From: Chryseobacterium ureilyticum
GTDB lineage: Bacteria; Bacteroidota; Bacteroidia; Flavobacteriales; Weeksellaceae
Reading direction: 5' to 3'
DNA: 64,000 nucleotides
NCBI RefSeq assembly: GCF_900156735.1
Contig: NZ_FTOL01000001.1
Span: forward strand, 1,054,001-1,118,000
The position numbers and the translations under genes were made by a program. Each line of letters starts with the position of its first letter. Positions within the stretch are counted from its first letter, which is position 1. The notes under the pieces were generated by a model. The model did no database searches. It worked only from the letters and a program-made list of their open reading frames with translations, and was not told the origin of the DNA. Below are positions 8,976 to 16,875 of this stretch, piece by piece.

Positions 8976-9380
8976 ATGAAAAATATTCAGTTATTAGGAT
9001 TGTTATTAGTGGTTGTAGGGAGCTTTCTGCCTTTGGTACATGTTCCTATTATTGGCAACTGGAATTATTGGAAGCTAGACCACTATTTGGCTATAGCATG
9101 CTGGATTCTTGCAGCGTGTGCAGTCTTTGGAATTGTAAATAACAGCACGAAAATTGTGAGATTTTTTGGAATTCTGCTTATTCTTCTATTCGCATTCACG
9201 CTGATTGCCGTTAAAATGCAGTCTTTAGAATACTTCAGCTTTCTACCTTTCAAATCCTGGAGAGAAACTTTTGCAGGAGTAGTTAAATTAAAATGGGGCT
9301 GGATTGTCGAGTTTTTAGGTGCTTTTATGATGGTTTTAACAAGGAATAATAAAAAAGTAAATCAACGTACACAAATTTAG
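8976..9380 (+). CDS. Small integral membrane protein, unknown function
   Basis: 134 residues with about four hydrophobic segments (residues 5-20, 31-50, 57-75 and 108-122). No family that I recognise with certainty. The longest frame begins at 8919, but the ATG at 8976 (MKNIQLLGLLLVVVGSFLP) places a membrane helix right at the N-terminus and is the better start. A near-match to the -7 box lies just upstream. The next gene starts two bases after the stop, so the two are co-transcribed. Confidence 0.7.
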   Translation: MKNIQLLGLLLVVVGSFLPLVHVPIIGNWNYWKLDHYLAIACWILAACAVFGIVNNSTKIVRFFGILLILLFAFTLIAVKMQSLEYFSFLPFKSWRETFAGVVKLKWGWIVEFLGAFMMVLTRNNKKVNQRTQI

Positions 9381-9382
9381 AT

Positions 9383-9793
9383 ATGAAGCTTTTTAAAGTA
9401 CTTTCAACAGGAATTTTACTATTGGCAGTTTCTCAGATTAAAGCTCAGGAATCTGCTCAGAAAAAACCAGATAACCCCGTTAAATGCTCAAATATAAAAG
9501 AAGGTAAATTTCTAAGAGCAAACTACCCGGAATCTATATGGTATATGACCATTAAAGATAATGTTCAGACAGAGTATCTCAATAATGGAAAAGATTATAT
9601 AAAATCTACTTTGGTTTTTGTAGATGAATGCAGTTACAAATCAATCGTTATGGAAAAAACAGATAAAAATGAGCCTGCTCAGATTGGAGATGTTTTCAAT
9701 AATAAAATCATAGCAACTCAGGATAATCTTTTGAAAATTAATATGAAAATTGATGATTCTCAGTTTGATGTGGTCTATATAAAAGTAAAATAA
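9383..9793 (+). CDS. Secreted hypothetical protein
   Basis: 136 residues. A signal peptide is clear at residues 1-22 (MKLFKVLSTGILLLAVSQIKAQ). The mature part has two cysteines (in VKCSNIKEGKF and VDECSYKS) and the pattern of a small beta-rich periplasmic or surface protein. I do not recognise the family. It follows the small membrane protein by two bases and probably belongs to the same transcript. Confidence 0.75.
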   Translation: MKLFKVLSTGILLLAVSQIKAQESAQKKPDNPVKCSNIKEGKFLRANYPESIWYMTIKDNVQTEYLNNGKDYIKSTLVFVDECSYKSIVMEKTDKNEPAQIGDVFNNKIIATQDNLLKINMKIDDSQFDVVYIKVK

Positions 9794-9851
9794 ATTTAAT
9801 TATAAAAATGAAGCTAAGGTTTCATTTAACAAAAAAATAAAAATTATATAC

Positions 9852-11030
9852 ATGAAAGAAGTATTCATTGTTTCCGCAGTAAGAACACCTATTGGGAGTT
9901 TTATGGGAAGTTTATCAACAGTTCCGGCTACTAAATTAGGAGCTACTGCTGTAAAAGGAGCATTAGATAAAATTGGCTTAGATCCTGCAAACGTTCAGGA
10001 AATTTATATGGGGAATGTGCTACAGGCAGGAGAAGGACAGGCGCCGGCTCGTCAGGTAGCTTTAGGTGCAGGTCTTTCTATCAACACCCCTTCAACTACA
10101 GTAAATAAAGTTTGTGCTTCAGGAATGAAGGCTGTTTCAATGGCTGCTCAGGCAATTAAAGCTGGTGATGCGGAAGTTATCGTTGCAGGAGGTATGGAGA
10201 ATATGTCTTTAGTTCCTCATTATTACAATGCAAGAGTTGCAACAAAACTTGGTGACATCAAAATGCAGGATGGAATGTTGCTTGACGGACTTACTGACGT
10301 TTACAACAAAGTACACATGGGAGTATGTGCAGAAAAATGTGCAACTGATTATAATATTACAAGAGAAGATCAGGATAACTTTGCTATACAATCTTATGAA
10401 AGATCAGCAAAAGCTTGGAGCGAAGGAAAATTCAATGAAGAGATCGTTCCGGTTTCTATTCCTCAAAGAAAAGGTGACCCTGTTGTCTTTGCTGAAGATG
10501 AAGAGTACAAAGCGGTAAACTTTGACAGAATTAGAACACTTCCTACTGTTTTCAAAAAAGAAGAAGGAACAGTAACAGCTGCCAATGCATCTACACTGAA
10601 TGATGGTGCATCTGCATTAATTCTTGTTTCCAAAGAGAAGATGGAAGAATTAGGATTAAAGCCATTAGCAAAAATAGTTTCTTACGCTGATGCAGCGCAC
10701 GAACCTGAAAACTTTACAACAGCTCCGTCGAAAGCATTACCTATCGCACTTAAAAAAGCAGGGTTAGAAATTTCAGATATCGATTTCTTCGAATTTAATG
10801 AAGCTTTCTCAGTTGTAGGATTAGCTAACAATAAAATCTTAGGATTGGATGCTTCTAAAGTAAACGTAAACGGAGGAGCTGTAGCACTAGGACATCCACT
10901 GGGAAGTTCCGGTTCAAGAATCATCGTTACTTTGATCAACGTATTGAAGCAAAATAATGCAAAATACGGTGCCGCAGCTATCTGCAACGGTGGTGGTGGA
11001 GCTTCTGCAATCGTGATTGAAAATATCTAA
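9852..11030 (+). CDS. Acetyl-CoA C-acyltransferase (thiolase)
   Basis: A thiolase of 392 residues, normal for the AtoB/ThlA type. The acylated cysteine is C88 (VNKVCASGMKA), the GHP histidine is H348 (NGGAVALGHPLGSSGSR) and the second catalytic cysteine is C378 (AICNGGGGAS). It condenses two acetyl-CoA to acetoacetyl-CoA, or runs in reverse in beta-oxidation. Both roles fit: the genome carries a mevalonate kinase nearby and ETF subunits upstream. It ends at a very strong terminator. Confidence 0.95.
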   Translation: MKEVFIVSAVRTPIGSFMGSLSTVPATKLGATAVKGALDKIGLDPANVQEIYMGNVLQAGEGQAPARQVALGAGLSINTPSTTVNKVCASGMKAVSMAAQAIKAGDAEVIVAGGMENMSLVPHYYNARVATKLGDIKMQDGMLLDGLTDVYNKVHMGVCAEKCATDYNITREDQDNFAIQSYERSAKAWSEGKFNEEIVPVSIPQRKGDPVVFAEDEEYKAVNFDRIRTLPTVFKKEEGTVTAANASTLNDGASALILVSKEKMEELGLKPLAKIVSYADAAHEPENFTTAPSKALPIALKKAGLEISDIDFFEFNEAFSVVGLANNKILGLDASKVNVNGGAVALGHPLGSSGSRIIVTLINVLKQNNAKYGAAAICNGGGGASAIVIENI

Positions 11031-11052
11031 TATTCTGTTTCAGAATATATTA

Positions 11053-11107
11053 CCATTAAGAAATGGATAATTTTTTTAAAAACTTATCCATTTCTTAATG
11101 GTTTTTC
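11053..11107 (+). terminator. Long terminator hairpin after thiolase
   Basis: An 18-bp perfect stem: CCATTAAGAAATGGATAA (11053-11070) and its complement (11084-11101), then TTTTTC. The T-run abuts the promoter of the next gene. Confidence 0.9.
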
Positions 11108-11115
11108 TATTTTTG
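11108..11115 (+). promoter_or_regulatory. -7 box TATTTTTG of the Atg22-like transporter gene
   Basis: Exact TAnnTTTG match 21 bp before the ATG at 11137. It lies directly at the end of the preceding terminator, so terminator and promoter are packed with no gap. Confidence 0.6.
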
Positions 11116-11136
11116 TGCTACTAATATTTATTTGAA

Positions 11137-12627
11137 ATGTCTGAAACTGAGAATCGACAACCCAACAACATAAAGAATAATCCAAAGATTATGAAAGCTT
11201 GGGCTGTATATGACTGGGCGAATTCCGTTTATTCCCTGGTTATTACTTCTACCATTTTCCCCATTTATTACTCTATCCTTACCACAGCGTATGAGAAAAA
11301 AGAATATGTGACGGAAACAAAAAAATGGATTGATGTCCCGGTAAGGCATGCGATCAAAATTTTCGGAAACGAATACCAACCGGATGCAGTATATGGATAT
11401 TCATTAACCATATCATTCTTTATCGTAGTATTACTCTCACCATTTTTATCCTCTTTGGCGGATACAATCGGGAATAAAAAATCCTTTTTACAGTTTTTCT
11501 GTTATCTGGGAGCTACATCTTGTATGGGATTAGCAATGTTTACGGGAATGCATAATGTATTTCTCGGGCTTTTATTCAGTATTACGGCAAGTGTCGGATT
11601 CTGGGGAAGTTTAGTATTCTACAATTCGTTTCTGCCGGATATTGCAACACCGGATAGACAGGATGCCCTTTCTGCAAGAGGATATGTTTATGGATATCTG
11701 GGATCAGTAGTATTGGTCGTTATTTGTCTGATCCTTATCCAGGTTTTTGCAAAAGGAGCAGCGCAACAATTATTATTTACAAGAATCAGCTTCCTCTTAA
11801 CAGGAGCATGGTGGTTCGGTTTTTCACAATATACTTTCAAACACCTTCCTCAGTTTGGAGATGTTAAAGATAAACTTCCTAAAGATCTGGTATTATTAAA
11901 TTACAAGAACATCTTTAAAAAGCATGAAGAGCAGGGAGGTTTCTTTGAAGTGTTAAAAGACAATATGAGCTTTTACAAAGACATTGCTAAAGAAAGTTTT
12001 CATGAGCTTTTCAAAGTAGGAGGAGAGCTATTCAAAGATAGGAATCTGAAATTCTTCCTGTCGAGTTTCTTCTTTTACAGTGTGGGAATGCAGACGATCT
12101 TCCTTATGGCGACTTTATTTGGAAAAAGTGAGATTAATTTAGCTCAGGATAAACTGATCGGAACTCTTTTGGTAATCCAGATTGAAGCAATCATCGGAGC
12201 AGTAATCTTCTCGAGATTGTCAAAAAGAATCGGAAACAGAAATGTTATTTCAATAGCTATTTTCTTATGGATTGTGGCATGTATCTGGGCTTACTTCTTA
12301 AACAAAGAAAACCCTACAGTAGAATATCAGTTCTATGGAGTTGCGGCAGTGGTAGGATTGGTAATGGGAGGTCTTCAGGCAATGTCGAGATCTACTTACT
12401 CAAAATTACTTCCGGAAAACTCAATGGAAAACACCACTTATTTCAGCTTCTACGATGTATTAGAGAAAATTGCAATCATCATCGGTACATTTATCTTTGC
12501 AACATTGATTGAGCATTTTAATAATATGCGTATTGCGGCTTTGTCCATGACATTATTCTTTGGCGCAGGCTTGGTTTTAATCCGATTCCTGAATGTCAAA
12601 ATGAGAAAAGACAGAGAAACATTATAA
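11137..12627 (+). CDS. MFS transporter of the Atg22/UMF1 type
   Basis: 496 residues with about 12 membrane segments. The start (MKAWAVYDWANSVYSLVITSTIFPIYY, residues 19-45) carries the WANS(V/A)Y signature of the Atg22-like UMF1 family. Residues 245-300 form a larger central loop (KDLVLLNYKNIFKKHEEQGGF). Yeast Atg22 exports amino acids from the vacuole; the bacterial substrate is not known. It is a single-gene unit with its own promoter and terminator. Confidence 0.85.
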   Translation: MSETENRQPNNIKNNPKIMKAWAVYDWANSVYSLVITSTIFPIYYSILTTAYEKKEYVTETKKWIDVPVRHAIKIFGNEYQPDAVYGYSLTISFFIVVLLSPFLSSLADTIGNKKSFLQFFCYLGATSCMGLAMFTGMHNVFLGLLFSITASVGFWGSLVFYNSFLPDIATPDRQDALSARGYVYGYLGSVVLVVICLILIQVFAKGAAQQLLFTRISFLLTGAWWFGFSQYTFKHLPQFGDVKDKLPKDLVLLNYKNIFKKHEEQGGFFEVLKDNMSFYKDIAKESFHELFKVGGELFKDRNLKFFLSSFFFYSVGMQTIFLMATLFGKSEINLAQDKLIGTLLVIQIEAIIGAVIFSRLSKRIGNRNVISIAIFLWIVACIWAYFLNKENPTVEYQFYGVAAVVGLVMGGLQAMSRSTYSKLLPENSMENTTYFSFYDVLEKIAIIIGTFIFATLIEHFNNMRIAALSMTLFFGAGLVLIRFLNVKMRKDRETL

Positions 12628-12632
12628 AGATT

Positions 12633-12660
12633 AAAAGACGTTATTTTTAACGTCTTTTTT
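12633..12660 (+). terminator. Terminator after the Atg22-like gene
   Basis: Stem AAAAGACGTTA, loop TTTT, stem TAACGTCTTTT (12633-12658), and further T. Confidence 0.9.
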
Positions 12661-12805
12661 TATTTTTTAACTTAATATTAATTTCTGCTCCAAAATAAAG
12701 CTAATGATAATTTAACATGGATTTTTTTTAATCCGGCATTTTTTTTTGTATTTTTATATAGTAATTGAGAGAAGTAAAACCAAAAAATTGATAATTCGGT
12801 CCAGG

Positions 12806-12841
12806 TTTTGCTTATATTGAACGGAATAATTTTTAACTTTG
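12806..12841 (+). promoter_or_regulatory. Promoter of the mevalonate kinase - UbiA operon
   Basis: TTTTG at 12806-12810, 23-bp spacer, exact -7 box TAACTTTG at 12834-12841. Transcription would start near 12848, so the longer frame that begins at 12808 cannot be translated and the ATG at 12862 is the start. Confidence 0.7.
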
Positions 12842-12861
12842 CAAAAAGATTTATTGTCAAT

Positions 12862-13788
12862 ATGACCAACCCTTTATTTTATGCAAAAATAATCCTGTTT
12901 GGAGAATATGGAATGATTGAAGATTCCCAGGGGCTTGTAGTACCTTACAGCTTCTATAAAGGAACTTTAAAGTTTTCAGATTTGAGTTCTGAATTTGAAC
13001 TTAATTCCAACAGGCATCTGCAGAAATATTCAGACTTTCTTACAACGCTTGATCTTTCTGATGACTTTACATTAGATATTGAAAGCTTCAAGAATGATAT
13101 TTCAAACGGACTTTTCTTCGATTCTAATATTCCTCAAGGATATGGAGTAGGAAGTTCAGGCGCTTTAGTAGCTGCTATTTTTGAAAAATATTCAATCAGT
13201 AAACTGAATCCTGAAAATATTTCCAAAGAAAATCTTAAAAAATTAAAGGCTGTTTTTGGTGAAATGGAAAGTTATTTCCATGGAAAAAGTTCCGGTATGG
13301 ATCCATTGATCTGCTACATGAATCTTCCGATTCTTATCGAAAATAAAGAAAATCTTGACAGAGTTTCTATTCCTGACGGAGAAGAAGGAAAAGGAGCTAT
13401 TTTCCTGATCGATTCCGGAATGACAGGCGAAACAGGTCCTATGATTCAGATCTTTTTTGAAAAAATGAAGACAGAAGGTTTCCGTAAAACTTTGAAAGAA
13501 GAATTTATTCGTTACAACAACGCATGTATAGAATCTTTCCTGAAAAAAGATATGAATCCTTTCTTCAGAAATCTTAAAAAACTTTCTCACTGGGCATACG
13601 AACATTTCCGTCCCATGATTCCTGAAAGTATTTTTAATATCTGGAAAAAAGGTTTGGATTCTAATGCATATTACCTGAAACTTTGCGGAAGCGGAGGCGG
13701 AGGTTATATTTTAGGCTTTACCCAAGACTACGAAAAAGCAGAAAAAATGCTTGATGGCTTCCAAAAAGAAGTGATTTACAGATTTTAA
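12862..13788 (+). CDS. Mevalonate kinase (GHMP kinase family)
   Basis: 308 residues. GHMP kinase motifs are present: YAKIILFGEYGMIEDSQGLVVP at the N-terminus, the ATP-binding loop IPQGYGVGSSGALVA (about 92-106), HGKSSGMDPL (about 152-161), and CGSGGGGYILGF near the C-terminus. It phosphorylates mevalonate, or a near relative of it, in isoprenoid synthesis; Flavobacteriia use the mevalonate route. The UbiA prenyltransferase gene follows after 10 bp, so the two are an operon. The promoter position decides the start. Confidence 0.88.
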   Translation: MTNPLFYAKIILFGEYGMIEDSQGLVVPYSFYKGTLKFSDLSSEFELNSNRHLQKYSDFLTTLDLSDDFTLDIESFKNDISNGLFFDSNIPQGYGVGSSGALVAAIFEKYSISKLNPENISKENLKKLKAVFGEMESYFHGKSSGMDPLICYMNLPILIENKENLDRVSIPDGEEGKGAIFLIDSGMTGETGPMIQIFFEKMKTEGFRKTLKEEFIRYNNACIESFLKKDMNPFFRNLKKLSHWAYEHFRPMIPESIFNIWKKGLDSNAYYLKLCGSGGGGYILGFTQDYEKAEKMLDGFQKEVIYRF

Positions 13789-13798
13789 ATAGATTGGA

Positions 13799-14728
13799 AT
13801 GAATTCTGAAAAAGAAACTTTCCAATCTAAAAATTATATTTCAAAATCTTTACTTTACAGATTTTCTCAATTCGTGGGCTTTTTACTTGGAGCACGGTTT
13901 TTTGTTGCTGCTCTTTTAACATTTGCCCTTTACGTTTCTACTTTTTTTCTGTTTAATCAGGAAGAATCTTTTAGAAATTTCGTCTTTGATTTTAAAGTAC
14001 ACGGTATTATTTTCTGTACCGTTCTTACCATTTTAGCTGGTGGAATTATCAATCAGTTCTACGATCTCGAAAAAGATCATGTGGTAAAACCATTCAGAAC
14101 CAGAATTCAAAGCTTCATTAAGCAGAAGTATTTTTTATATGCTTACCTTGGGCTGAGTGCTATTTCTTTGAGTGTCGCTTGGCTGATTTCTCACAATGTC
14201 TTTATTTTTTTTGTGGTATATCAGTTTTTTATGTGGTTGTACAGTCACAAATTAAGCAGGATATTAATATTGAATAATCTTACATTTGTAAGCCTTACCT
14301 TATATCCGTTTTTCGGGATGATGGTGTATTACGAAACCTTTTCCAAGAAGGTTTTTTTGATGGCTGTCTTTCTTTTTCTTATTCTTTTATGCATTGATAT
14401 TGTAAAAGATATGCTTACAAGAAGTGTAGATAAAGCATTCGGCTATACTACCATTCCAAATTATTTTAAAAGTAGAAATACAAAAATCATTCTTATATCG
14501 TTGCTTTTGGTAACCATGGCAGTTTCTATGAAAATTATTACTAAAACAGGGGTTACAGGATTTATGGCTTATTATTTCGCGGGCGGTTTATTTATCATGA
14601 TTCTTTGTATCTATCTTTTTTTAAATTCCAGCAGGCGAAGTAGCTTCCTCACATTGAACATATTACGTTTTTGGGTTTTCGTTGGAATAATAGCGATGCT
14701 TTTAAACGGAATTGAACATAAATTATAA
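13799..14728 (+). CDS. UbiA-family prenyltransferase
   Basis: An inner-membrane protein of 309 residues with about eight hydrophobic segments. The first aspartate-rich motif is NQFYDLEKDHVVKPFR (about residues 83-98), which matches the NxxxDxxxD signature of the family; a second acidic pair is in IDIVKDMLTRSVDKAFG. Members move a prenyl chain onto an aromatic or glycerol acceptor. Automated annotation often names such flavobacterial members geranylgeranylglycerol-phosphate geranylgeranyltransferase; the acceptor here is unknown. It is distinct from menA at 35.9 kb. Co-transcribed with mevalonate kinase. Confidence 0.82.
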   Translation: MNSEKETFQSKNYISKSLLYRFSQFVGFLLGARFFVAALLTFALYVSTFFLFNQEESFRNFVFDFKVHGIIFCTVLTILAGGIINQFYDLEKDHVVKPFRTRIQSFIKQKYFLYAYLGLSAISLSVAWLISHNVFIFFVVYQFFMWLYSHKLSRILILNNLTFVSLTLYPFFGMMVYYETFSKKVFLMAVFLFLILLCIDIVKDMLTRSVDKAFGYTTIPNYFKSRNTKIILISLLLVTMAVSMKIITKTGVTGFMAYYFAGGLFIMILCIYLFLNSSRRSSFLTLNILRFWVFVGIIAMLLNGIEHKL

Positions 14729-14759
14729 AAAAAATCTTTAAATAAACTAAGGTTATTAT

Positions 14760-14767
14760 TACCTTTG
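14760..14767 (+). promoter_or_regulatory. -7 box TACCTTTG of proline dehydrogenase
   Basis: Exact TAnnTTTG match 24 bp before the ATG at 14792. Confidence 0.6.
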
Positions 14768-14791
14768 CGTAATTAAATTTAATAAATAGGA

Positions 14792-15964
14792 ATGCCCATT
14801 TTTAATGATACTAAAGTTGCATTTGCAGATAAGTCTGATGCACAATTGAGAAAGGCTTACTGGATGTTTAAAATGATTGAACAACCTGCACTTACTAGCC
14901 TTGGAACATCCGTTCTTAATTTTACAGTACACAACAACTTTCCATTCGTAACCGGAATTGTAAAAAACACTTTGTTTGAACAGTTCTGCGGTGGTGAAAC
15001 TCGTGAAGAAAGTATGAAGGTTGTAAAGCAGCTTTTCAAAAGAGGAGTTGGAAGTATTTTCGATTATTCTATTGAAGGAAAAGAAGACGAAGAAACTTTT
15101 GATGCAGTTTGTAAGGAAATTAAAGATATTGTAAGATTCTCAGTAGGAAATCCGGCAATTCCTTTTATTGTATTTAAGCCTACGGCATTCGGAAGAATTG
15201 ATCTTTATGAAGCAGTTGGAAAAGGAGCAGAGCTTACTACAAGTCAGAAAGAAGAATGGGAGAGAGTGGTGAGAAGATTTGATGAGGTATGTGCTCTTTG
15301 TCATGAAAATGATAAAAAAGTGATGGTAGATGCTGAAGAGACTTGGATGCAGGATTCAGCAGATCAGCTTTGTGAAGAAATGATGGAAAAATATAACCAG
15401 GAAAAGCCGATTGTTTGGAATACAATCCAAATGTACAGAACCGGAAGGCTGGAATATATGGAAGCACATCTTCAAAGAGCAAGAGAGAAAAATTATTTTA
15501 TCGGATATAAGATCGTACGTGGAGCTTATATGGAAAAAGAAAGAGCGAGAGCAGCAGAAAAAGGATATGCAGATCCGATTCAGCCAAATAAAGAAGCTTC
15601 AGATAAGAATTACAATGCAGGAATTGATTTTGTAATGAATCATCTGGATAAAGTATCAGCATTCTTTGGAACTCACAATGAAATCTCTTCCGAATTGATC
15701 ATGGATAAAATGAAATCCAAATCATTGGAAAGCGGAAATCCTCACGTTTATTTTGGGCAGCTTTACGGGATGAGTGATAATATTACCTTCTATTTATCCA
15801 ATAAAGGCTATAATGTGGCTAAATACCTTCCATATGGACCTGTTAAAGATGTTGTACCATATCTTACGAGAAGAGCCCAGGAAAATACCTCTGTAGCCGG
15901 ACAGACGGGAAGAGAGCTAGGACTGATCAAAAAGGAACTTGAAAGAAGAAAAAGCAGCAGATAA
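14792..15964 (+). CDS. Proline dehydrogenase
   Basis: A monofunctional PRODH of 390 residues. The FAD barrel motifs are seen: KKVMVDAEETWMQ (about 170-182), NTIQMYRTGRLEYM, and the C-terminal end with FGQLYGMSDNITFYL, AKYLPYGPVKDVVPYLTRRAQEN, in which the two arginines bind the proline carboxylate. It oxidises L-proline to pyrroline-5-carboxylate and gives electrons to the quinone pool at the membrane. The partner P5C dehydrogenase is not in the window. Own promoter, strong terminator. Confidence 0.93.
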   Translation: MPIFNDTKVAFADKSDAQLRKAYWMFKMIEQPALTSLGTSVLNFTVHNNFPFVTGIVKNTLFEQFCGGETREESMKVVKQLFKRGVGSIFDYSIEGKEDEETFDAVCKEIKDIVRFSVGNPAIPFIVFKPTAFGRIDLYEAVGKGAELTTSQKEEWERVVRRFDEVCALCHENDKKVMVDAEETWMQDSADQLCEEMMEKYNQEKPIVWNTIQMYRTGRLEYMEAHLQRAREKNYFIGYKIVRGAYMEKERARAAEKGYADPIQPNKEASDKNYNAGIDFVMNHLDKVSAFFGTHNEISSELIMDKMKSKSLESGNPHVYFGQLYGMSDNITFYLSNKGYNVAKYLPYGPVKDVVPYLTRRAQENTSVAGQTGRELGLIKKELERRKSSR

Positions 15965-15979
15965 GCTTTTAAACATATA

Positions 15980-16011
15980 AAAAAGACCCGCAAAATTTGC
16001 GGGTCTTTTTA
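15980..16011 (+). terminator. Terminator after proline dehydrogenase
   Basis: AAAAAGACCCGCAA (15980-15993) pairs with TTGCGGGTCTTTTT (15997-16010). Confidence 0.92.
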
Positions 16012-16118
16012 TTTAAGATAATTAAGTGATTTGGAGAATATTATTTTTTATTTAAATTCTTAATAATTAATGTATTTAACTTTAGTATTAATTATTTGTT
16101 AAAATAATTAAATATTTA

Positions 16119-16149
16119 TTGTTGATTTTATTTAAATTTTTTATATTTG
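16119..16149 (+). promoter_or_regulatory. Promoter of a short transcript next to the XRE gene
   Basis: TTGTTG at 16119-16124, 17-bp spacer, exact -7 box TATATTTG at 16142-16149. No long gene follows on this strand; the next signals are a Shine-Dalgarno sequence at 16221 and a terminator at 16312. Confidence 0.6.
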
Positions 16150-16231
16150 ATATAACTATTAGAAATAACTACTGATCATATTTATATAAATTTTTCGGAT
16201 ACCATTATTAATGATCTTTAAGGAGGTTAAA

Positions 16232-16375
16232 ATGTATCAACGAAATTCATATTTAAATTTAAAAAACAATAAAGCAAATAGCTTTAGTTTTCTTCTTCAA
16301 ATATTTTTTAGCCTGACTATTTTCTTTAGTCAGGTTTTTTATGGCTCAAAACTTTCGAATTTTCCATTTTCATAG
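16232..16375 (+). CDS. Short hydrophobic ORF with full Shine-Dalgarno; possible peptide or small RNA
   Basis: A 47-codon frame, MYQRNSYLNLKNN then a hydrophobic stretch SFLLQIFFSLTIFFSQVF. An uncommonly complete Shine-Dalgarno (AAGGAGGTT, 16220-16228) lies four to five bases before the ATG; other genes in the window lack one. A promoter (16119-16149) precedes it. A plus-strand terminator (16312-16340) lies inside the frame, so most transcripts would end before the stop codon. It could be a short membrane peptide, a leader, or a roughly 180-nt small RNA. The 3' end overlaps the XRE gene on the other strand. Coding status is uncertain. Confidence 0.35.
   Translation: MYQRNSYLNLKNNKANSFSFLLQIFFSLTIFFSQVFYGSKLSNFPFS
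16312..16340 (+). terminator. Terminator of the short transcript beside XRE
   Basis: Stem CCTGACTA (16312-16319), loop TTTTCTT, stem TAGTCAGG (16327-16334), then six T. The T-run is on the plus strand only, so it serves the short transcript and not the XRE gene. Confidence 0.85.
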
Positions 16376-16875
16376 AACAATACAATACGTTTTATCTTAT
16401 TAGTTTGATTTCCAATAGCTTGACTTATTATTTCTTCGGGAGAAATTTCTAATCGCTGAGAATCGGATATTTTTTCTGCAGCTTTATTGGAGGATGGTAT
16501 AAAGGATTCTCCAGCACTTGTTTGGGGAAGCTCTATTTCCGTCTCAACAGCTCCAAATTCATCGTCATTGTTCATCATGGTGAAAAGATCGGGGAGAGGA
16601 GTTGTTCTTACCGTATCTCCTTCAGTTTGCTCTTCAGAAATTTCAGGAACAGGCAATTCAGATTTCAGCATTTCACCTTCTCCGGTAACCAACCAATCCC
16701 AAAGAAGATCCGGGAAACGTGATTTTATTTTTATGATAAATTCCAGAGATGGCTTATTTCTTCCGGACATAATATGTGAAATCGAAGAACGTTGTACATC
16801 GATCTCATCTGCAAACTCAGATGGAGTAAGATTGGAATACTCTATAACTTTTGAAATTCTTTCGTTTAAACTCAT
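16339..16875 (-). CDS. XRE-family helix-turn-helix repressor
   Basis: 178 residues. Residues 5-65 form a Cro/CI-type helix-turn-helix (LTPSEFADEIDVQRSSISHIMSGRNKPSLEFIIKI), followed by the phrase PDLLWDWLVTGEGEML common in flavobacterial XRE proteins. The rest (70-178) is acidic and low in structure, and ends NKIKRIVLFYENGKFESFEP. A -7 box TACATTTG on the minus strand (16900-16907) lies inside a perfect TTACA-AA-TGTAA site, so self-repression is likely. The 0.9 kb upstream is gene-free and full of the same site. No phage genes are near. Confidence 0.88.
   Translation of the reverse strand: MSLNERISKVIEYSNLTPSEFADEIDVQRSSISHIMSGRNKPSLEFIIKIKSRFPDLLWDWLVTGEGEMLKSELPVPEISEEQTEGDTVRTTPLPDLFTMMNNDDEFGAVETEIELPQTSAGESFIPSSNKAAEKISDSQRLEISPEEIISQAIGNQTNKIKRIVLFYENGKFESFEP

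Noticed and set aside
10682..10987. 101-residue minus-strand frame inside the thiolase gene
   Set aside because: It is a shadow of a well-conserved enzyme and has no known homology.
12808..12861. Longer mevalonate kinase start at 12808
   Set aside because: It overlaps the promoter and precedes the expected start of transcription.
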